Shown here: piece after piece, positions 57,371-64,000 of the stretch
Layout: each line of letters starts with the position of its first letter
How positions within the stretch are numbered: the stretch's first letter is position 1
Assembly: GCA_958496175.1 (NCBI GenBank)
Contig: OY292277.1
Coordinates: 42,357,050-42,421,049, forward strand
DNA length: 64,000 nt
Reading direction: 5' to 3'
Origin: Sisyra terminalis
Lineage: Eukaryota > Arthropoda > Insecta > Neuroptera > Sisyridae
The notes under the pieces: generated by a model
What the model saw: only the letters and a program-made list of their open reading frames with translations
Database searches by the model: none
What the model was told of the DNA's origin: nothing
Made by a program: the position numbers and the translations under genes

Positions 57371-58426
57371 GGATGAAGGACATTAAAATGTTACTATGTC
57401 TTTAATCAAATTTTCCGGTATTAACCTGGAGAAGCTACGGTTAAAATATTTTTGGAAAATTCCAATTCCTTCGATCGAAAAAAATTTTCAAGTTCCAATC
57501 GATTAAGAAATCTTTATATATGAGTATAAACGATCAATACATATATCTTCCAATGGCCGAATCGATAAGCGCACGGAAAATGTGAAACGGAAAGACGATG
57601 GATCGATCCCCCAATAAGGTAAAAGATTTTTATATTTCTACTAACCAATTTCTAATTAATATATATTCGTTACAGCTTAAATTATCACTTTCGATCGTTA
57701 ATAATTATCTTAACGTTAGTTTCAGCCGAATAATTCGATCATCACTTCCAACCTTTCGGGGTTGAGAAGTGATCGATCGATTACGTAGATTTTTTTTTTG
57801 TTTATACATAATATGACGTCATACACACGTCGGCACCCTTGTGACGACACTCAATGACGTCATTCTCGAAAAAAATCGAAAAAGTAGCGAATTTTCGATT
57901 TTCGTGAAATAGAATTTTGGGAATCGCTTAGTTACGTCACGGGAGGTCTAAAAAACATATCCTATAGTCAATATTTTTCATTTTTTTTTTCAAAAATTTT
58001 TGGACCGAAAACCGAAAAATCCCAAAAATAGGCCAAATATCTCGATTTTTTTCACTTTTTTCATCTTTATCGTCGATTTGCGCGTTAACTATCGATCGTA
58101 CGATACCGAGTGATAGCTCATTCGATAGCGCTTGAATTACTCTATCGATGGTGTAAATTTGGTCCCGGAAAACCATAAGGGGAAAAACTTTTTTTTTCGA
58201 CTTTCCAGAAATTTCATTTCGTCGACTAAATGCACGTCGATTTTATGAATTTTTTTTTTGTCGATTTTTTTTATGAAATTCTCACAATAGATACCTAACG
58301 TTACGATTGAAACGAATATTTAAAAACTTTTTTGCTTTTCGATACCTTTCATCGAATTTTTGATATTGAAATTTTTAATTAATCATCTAATGCTTTGCAT
58401 ACGTTAAATTGTTTTATCGAAAAAAA
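57371..58426 (+). repeat. Satellite unit 8
   Basis: Carries 'TTTATCGTCGATTTGCGCG', as does unit 6. Confidence 0.9.
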
Positions 58427-59484
58427 GGATAAAGGACATTAAAATGTTACTATGTCTTTAATCAAATTTTCCGGTATTAACCTGGAGAAGCTACGGTTAA
58501 AATATTTTTGGAAAATTCCAATTCCTTCGATCGAAAAAAATTTTCAAGTTCCAATCGATTAAGAAATCTTTATATATGAGTATAAACGATCAATACATAT
58601 ATCTTCCAATGGCCGAATCGATAAGCGCACGGAAAATGTGAAACGGAAAGACGATGGATCGATCCCCCAATAAGGTAAAAGATTTTTATATTTCTACTAA
58701 CCAATTTCTAATTAATATATATTCGTTACAGCTTAAATTATCACTTTCGATCGTTAATAATTATCTTAACGTTAGTTTCAGCCGAATAATTCGATCATCA
58801 CTTCCAACCTTTCGGGGTTGAGAAGTGATCGATCGATTACGTAGATTTTTTTTTTTGTTTATACATAATATGACGTCATACACACGTCGGCACCCTTGTG
58901 ACGACACTCAATGACGTCATTCTCGAAAAAAATCGAAAAAGTAGCGAATTTTCGATTTTCGTGAAATAGAATTTTGGGAATCGCTTAGTTACGTCACGGG
59001 AGGTCTAAAAAACATATCCTATAGTCAATATTTTTCATTTTTTTTTTCAAAAATTTTTGGACCGAAAACCGAAAAATCCCAAAAATAGGCCAAATATCTC
59101 GATTTTTTTCACTTTTTTCATCTTTAACGTCGATTTGCGTGTTAACTATCGATCGTACGATACCGAGTGATAGCTCATTCGATAGCGCTTGAATTACTCT
59201 ATCGATGGTGTAAATTTGGTCCCGGAAAACCATAAGGGGAAAAACTTTTTTTTTCGACTTTCCAGAAATTTCATTTCGTCGACTAAATGCACGTCGATTT
59301 TATGAATTTTTTTTTTGTCGATTTTTTTAATGAAATTCTCACAATAGATACCTAACGTTACGATTGAAACGAATATTTAAAAACTTTTTTGCTTTTCGAT
59401 ACCTTTCATCGAATTTTTGATATTGAAATTTTTAATTAATCATCTAATGCTTTGCATACGTTAAATTGTTTTATCGAAGTAAAG
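58427..59484 (+). repeat. Satellite unit 9
   Basis: Matches unit 7 in all marker positions checked, including the 'GAAGTAAAGGG' junction after it. Confidence 0.9.
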
Positions 59485-60538
59485 GGATGAAGGACATTAA
59501 AATGTTACTATGTCTTTAATCAAATTTTCCGGTATTAACCTGGAGAAGCTACGGTTAAAATATTTTTGGAAAATTCCAATTCCTTCGATCGAAAAAAATT
59601 TTCAAGTTCCAATCGATTAAGAAATCTTTATATATGAGTATAAACGATCAATACATATATCTTCCAATGGCCGAATCGATAAGCGCACGGAAAATGTGAA
59701 ACGGAAAGACGATGGATCGATCCCCCAATAAGGTAAAAGATTTTTATATTTCTACTAACCAATTTCTAATTAATATATATTCGTTACAGCTTAAATTATC
59801 ACTTTCGATCGTTAATAATTATCTTAACGTTAGTTTCAGCCGAATAATTCGATCATCACTTCCAACCTTTCGGGGTTGAGAAGTGATCGATCGATTACGT
59901 AGATTTTTTTTTTGTTTATACATAATATGACGTCATACACACGTCGGCACCCTTGTGACGACACTCAATGACGTCATTCTCGAAAAAAATCGAAAAAGTA
60001 GCGAATTTTCGATTTTCGTGAAATAGAATTTTGGGAATCGCTTAGTTACGTCACGGGAGGTCTAAAAAACATATCCTATAGTCAATATTTTTCATTTTTT
60101 TTTTCAAAAATTTTTGGACCGAAAACCGAAAAATCCCAAAAATAGGCCAAATATCTCGAATTTTTTCACTTTTTTCATCTTTAACGTCGATTTGCGTGTT
60201 AACTATCGATCGTACGATACCGAGTGATAGCTCATTCGATAGCGCTTGAATTACTCTATCGATGGTGTAAATTTGGTCCCGGAAAACCATAAGGGGAAAA
60301 ACTTTTTTTTTCGACTTTCCAGAAATTTCATTTCGTCGACTAAATGCACGTCGATTTTATGATTTTTTTTTTGTCGATTTTTTTAATGAAATTCTCACAA
60401 TAGATACCTAACGTTACGATTGAAACGAATATTTAAAAACTTTTTTGCTTTTCGATACCTTTCATCGAATTTTTGATATTGAATTTTTAATTAATCATCT
60501 AATGCTTTGCATACGTTAAATTGTTTTATCGAAAAAAA
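59485..60538 (+). repeat. Satellite unit 10
   Basis: Mixture of unit 7/9 markers ('GCGTGTTAAC') with 'CTCGAATTTTTTC' of units 2-5. It has small private deletions near its end. Confidence 0.9.
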
Positions 60539-60540
60539 GG

Positions 60541-63060
60541 ATGATCGTTTATATTCATATATAAAGATTTCTTTATCGTTTGGAACTTGAAAATTTTTTT
60601 CGATCGAAGGAATTGGAATTTTCCAAAAATATTTTAACCGTAGCTTCTCCAGGTTAATCCCGGAAAATTTGACTAAAGACATTGTAACATTTTAATGTCC
60701 TTCATCCTTTTTTTCGATAAAACACATTTGTATTTGAAAAGTATCTTCTAACGTTATATGTAATTTTTATAATTAATAACAGGGATTAAGGACATCGAAA
60801 AGTTCAGATATTTTTCGATATCGTTTTTTATCGTATTTTCCGATAATCGATCGAAAAACATTTTACTTACCTTACCTATCATATTATTGAATTAATTTAA
60901 CTCATCATGGTATTCTAATTGTAAAAAAACTCGGAAATATAAAAACTTCAGGGAGACGGATAAGGTAGATCGAATTGAAACAACAAATTTTATTAAAAAT
61001 AATTTATTAATGTTAAATATCAATTAATTCTTTAATCTAATACAATAGTTTATTACAATAGTAATAGTTCTATTTCGTTATATAATTTATGTAACAGTAT
61101 CAATTTTTACAATCATATAAAAATTAAAAGCTTTTGATTTTTCTGATATTTTGATTATTTATCACTTTAACTACTTTATCACTTCACGTTCACTGAATAA
61201 TTGAAACACAATTTACACCACTTATTGTTATAGTAAATCCATTCGGGTTTTTCTCGGGAGTTAACAAATGTGGAAATTATATTCTTAAAGAATTTGATTG
61301 AAGTTTATTAAACGATCCGCATTGATTCCTCAAACGTCCACTTAGAAATGATGAAAAATTCAAATCCCATGAACAATTCTTTGTTGTCATCGATCAGCTT
61401 CTTCTGTAGCGAAAAATTCAATAAGAATTACATTTAGAGGTCTCCAAAGAAGGGTACTCACTCATTATTTATCTCTCAAAAAAATGTTACTTTCTTCAAT
61501 GCAAAACCAATTCCCTTGTCCTTAACTTCCGGGTCATTTGGATCTGTAAAAATAAATTATATTATTACTTAATCAAATCATACAATCATAGCAATCATAC
61601 TACATTAACTTGTACAATGAAGAACATAAGGCACAGCACATTTACATAATTGCAAAGTTATTTGCCTAACTTCAGCATTTTGTAAAAAAAATCGGTAGTT
61701 GTAAGTTTGTTATCCTTATAAGCATAATTTTTTTTACGATTTATAAAAGGAAATCCATAAGTGAATTGTAATAAAAAAAAAGATTGTCCTGTCTGGAAAA
61801 GAACACCCACAATATCGTTTCAAAAATGAAAAAGATCTATTTTCAAGTGCACAAAAAGGACGTAAGAAATGATTTTTTCGTTAAAATTTAGCTGAATTAT
61901 TTAGATTGAATCATCCTTAAGTTAACTGCACGAATAGAATTTGAATTTGGTGACAGAATCCATGGGAAATAAAAACGGGAAGTAAAAGATGAAAAATTGC
62001 GTATACTTAATTTAAATTTTCATTATAAAGACCAGTTTTCTCAACGGATTATGAAACAATGCCCTTACGTGAGCAAAAATAAGAAAAAAAATTGGTCCTG
62101 TGTGCAACACGACTCCCGCAATATCGTTTCAAAGTTTCAAAAAGGACAATTTTCAATTGCAAAAATATTATACGTACTTTGTTTTCGGAAAAATTTGCAC
62201 AGCATGTATGGTAGGACGTATATTATCGATTGGCATCAAAAAAAAAAATGAAAAAAATGATTTGACGGTTTTCGTGAAAAAGTAGCGATGGTTAACCCAC
62301 GGTTTTTTGACGAAATTTTTTTTTGTTTGGAATTAGAAGTAGATTGTTATATTATCGTTTTATCCATTGTTACGAACCCTAAACAACCTTTGGTTCGAAA
62401 ATCATCCCTTATATAACGATGTTACAAGCGATTGAATTTTAGATGGATTGATCGTTTGTTTCCATCGTTGAATTTTCCTTAAAATCGTCAAAATTCAAAA
62501 AAAAAAATTTCGATGTCAATCGAAAGTATAAGTCCACCTGTACATGCTGTGCAAATTTTTCCTAAAACAATCACGTTTAAGGGATGAAATCAATATGATA
62601 TTAAATAAGATATGATTTACGAACCACGCACCGGTTCATGTCCGTGGTAATATCCCATAGGTCCCATACGAAAATACTCCAATAGATTTCTAATGCACGA
62701 AAAATTTTCTCAAAGAAAAGCATAACCCATTGTTGATTTTTTCGAAAATCGTCCAAACGCAAGGGTAGTTTTTTTATCATGGAAGTTGAAAGGACAGCTT
62801 ACCTCGAACAGGCTGTGAATTTTTTTTTTTAAAAAATCACAACTAAAGGTTGAAGTCGATCATCACAAGGCCAGAAATTATCCCCAACATCAAATGCTTG
62901 TAATTGATATTAAATAAAGGTTTTTCTATGAACCACGCTCCAATTCATGTCCGCGGTATTATTCCAAGCGCAAAAATAGCAATGAATTTCGAATTCAAAA
63001 TAAAAAAAATCGTGTACTAACCATTGTTTATTCTCTATTGAATATCGTCAAAACGCAAGG
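60541..63060 (-). repeat. Right arm of the giant inverted repeat
   Basis: Reverse complement of 47655-50141. It begins abruptly with 'ATGATCGTTTATATTCATAT', the inverse of satellite sequence 165 bp into unit 1. About 170 bp of satellite unit therefore appear in inverted orientation before the unique arm sequence starts near 60718. It has an extra block near 62259-62320 ('GTTAACCCACGG') absent at the matching place in the left arm. Beyond about 63060 the match fades. Confidence 0.85.
61308..61553 (-). pseudogene. Two-exon end of an unrecognised gene, right copy
   Basis: Inverted counterpart of 49144-49379. Exon 1 (61462-61553) keeps 'DPNDPEVKDKGIGFALKK' but reads TGA where the left copy has TGG, five codons later. 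Exon 2 (61308-61403) is open to the same stop with two substitutions (R to K, N to I). If the inner GTAACA donor is used, the new stop lies in the intron and both copies would still encode the same end. Otherwise this copy is broken. Confidence 0.5.
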
Positions 63061-64000
63061 GTGGTTTTGATACCGGTTCTTTGTTTGTTTTTTTTTTTTT
63101 TTGATACTTTTTGTTTAAAATGGCTTTTTTTGTAGACAAAAGGTGTACCTTTAAAGTTTTTGTTTACAAATTACTTCATTAATTATTGGTTTAAAGAAGA
63201 AAACTCAAGTTTTTTTTTAAGATCCGTTAGATGATTAATTTTCCAAGTTGGAGACGTTTCGTTACTTATCGCAACTTCATCAGTAGTCTTAGATCGTAAA
63301 AACGTTTCAGTTTCAGTCCAAGTTCATCTAATTATATAAGAACAGAATATTATTATCTTAGATGTAAAAAAAAATCAAAATCTCGAAAGTAAAAGACAAT
63401 ACTTGTCTTAATATAAGTATATTTATTTAAGCAAAATACATTTTATCATTTAATTTCTAATGATATTACACTTTGTTAACATTCCTTTTTTAATTTGATG
63501 TTATTCATAATTATACATAATGAAAGCATTCATTTAGTTCTTGTCAAAGTTTAAAAATTAAACTATATTAATAAGTAATTCGATAAAAAATATAGATATA
63601 TGCAACAATGCAATATTCATTGTTTAATAAAAGTTATTTCTTTTCTTTTTTTCGGACATCCGGATCGTCTAAATTTGACAAAAATTGAATTTTAAGACAC
63701 ATGATATATTTAGCACCAAATTTCTTTTGATCTTTTTTATTTTATTTTTTATTTGAAATCTAAGTACTACGTTATAATTATTAAAATTTAGCTATTTTCT
63801 AAATATGGCAGCATAGGCACTGTTCATTAGACAAGTGTATAATATTTATATAATATATTATTTTCTTTTTTTTCAGTACAAATATAATATTTTCAATGAA
63901 TCTGGATATCTTTTTACAATTATAATATATTTATAGATACATTAGAATATATGTTGCTATTTTTTTTTTCAATTTAGGACTAGTTTTATTTGTTTTTAAC
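63061..64000. other. AT-rich DNA beyond the inverted repeat
   Basis: Apart from a hammerhead-like motif at 63257-63283 nothing is recognised. Confidence 0.35.
63257..63283 (-). ncRNA. Hammerhead-ribozyme-like core
   Basis: On the minus strand 'CTGATGA' (complement of 63277-63283) is followed by a stem of GTTGC with GTAAC (one G-U pair), then 'GAAA' and 'CGTC'. This is the conserved core with a GUC triplet at the expected cleavage position. Stem I pairing could not be confirmed. Confidence 0.4.

Larger units (their letters stand above)
49976..60538 (+). repeat. Tandem array: ten copies of a 1056-bp unit
   Basis: Ten head-to-tail units begin at 49976, 51033, 52089, 53145, 54201, 55257, 56313, 57371, 58427 and 59485. 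Each starts 'GGAT.AAGGACATTA.AATG'. Unit length is 1056-1058 bp, and differences between units are few. Each unit contains a tRNA-like Pol III promoter, a hairpin, CRE-type sites and a CGATA cluster. An open frame of 79 codons on the minus strand recurs in nine units (69 codons in unit 1) but varies by amino-acid-changing substitutions and is probably not a gene. The last unit ends at 60538, where sequence switches into the inverted arm. Confidence 0.95.

Noticed and set aside
50574..60290. A 79-codon open frame repeated once per satellite unit on the minus strand
   Set aside because: It is carried along by the repeat. Differences between units include amino-acid changes and a frameshift in unit 1, there is no domain, and no splice or promoter context. 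Translation evidence would be needed to reconsider.
49976..60538. CRISPR array or rDNA cluster
   Set aside because: The repeat period is 1056 bp with no unique spacers, the genome is eukaryotic, and the unit shows no rRNA sequence.

Overview
The window looks like a piece of an arthropod, most likely insect, nuclear genome. It is very AT-rich. It holds one long high-GC protein-coding exon with proper splice signals, and the rest is intron or intergenic DNA full of decayed transposable elements: mariner, Tc1, pogo-like, hAT, piggyBac-like, Helitron, tRNA-derived SINEs and palindromic MITEs. Prokaryotic features (operons, Shine-Dalgarno sites, CRISPR) are absent. The order of insect cannot be fixed from sequence reading alone.

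Region 1 (1-31295) lies upstream of the main exon. It carries mariner remnants (1735-1915, 21387-22656), a Helitron with a SINE inside it (3505-4437), a duplicated segment holding a palindromic element (5915-7655), a three-deep nest of elements (15136-17041), an element with 'AGACCGGGTA' ends (24487-25416), and a repeat of about 435 bp present four times (26793-30840). In that repeat, intact copies serve as empty sites that show four separate insertions in its sister copies. Inverted pairs of hammerhead-ribozyme-like motifs occur near 27838-27983, with weaker ones near 10450, 12980 and 63270.

Region 2 (31296-33077) is the gene. It is a 585-codon open frame encoding an N-terminal CABIT domain, a short helical segment, tyrosine motifs and a basic serine-rich tail. 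A splice acceptor lies just upstream of the ATG, and a consensus splice donor begins four bases after the stop codon. The 3' UTR is therefore probably split, and a well-formed acceptor at 44155 with ATTAAA signals is a candidate last exon.

Region 3 (33078-47650) is probably intron of that gene and then flanking DNA. It contains a second mariner (34483-35555) with a palindromic core and an intact pogo-like MITE beside it, a 475-bp direct duplication with hAT ends, and more SINEs.

Region 4 (47655-63060) is the outstanding structure. Ten head-to-tail copies of a 1056-bp unit (49976-60538) lie between two inverted arms of about 2.4 kb. Each unit contains a tRNA-like A box, B box and T-run, a strong hairpin, three CRE-type sites and a cluster of CGATA motifs. 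Each arm carries the same two-exon end of an unrecognised gene, so the whole is a giant inverted repeat with a satellite array as its loop. The genes do not form a pathway. The biology here is one signalling-adaptor gene embedded in, and beside, highly structured repeat DNA.
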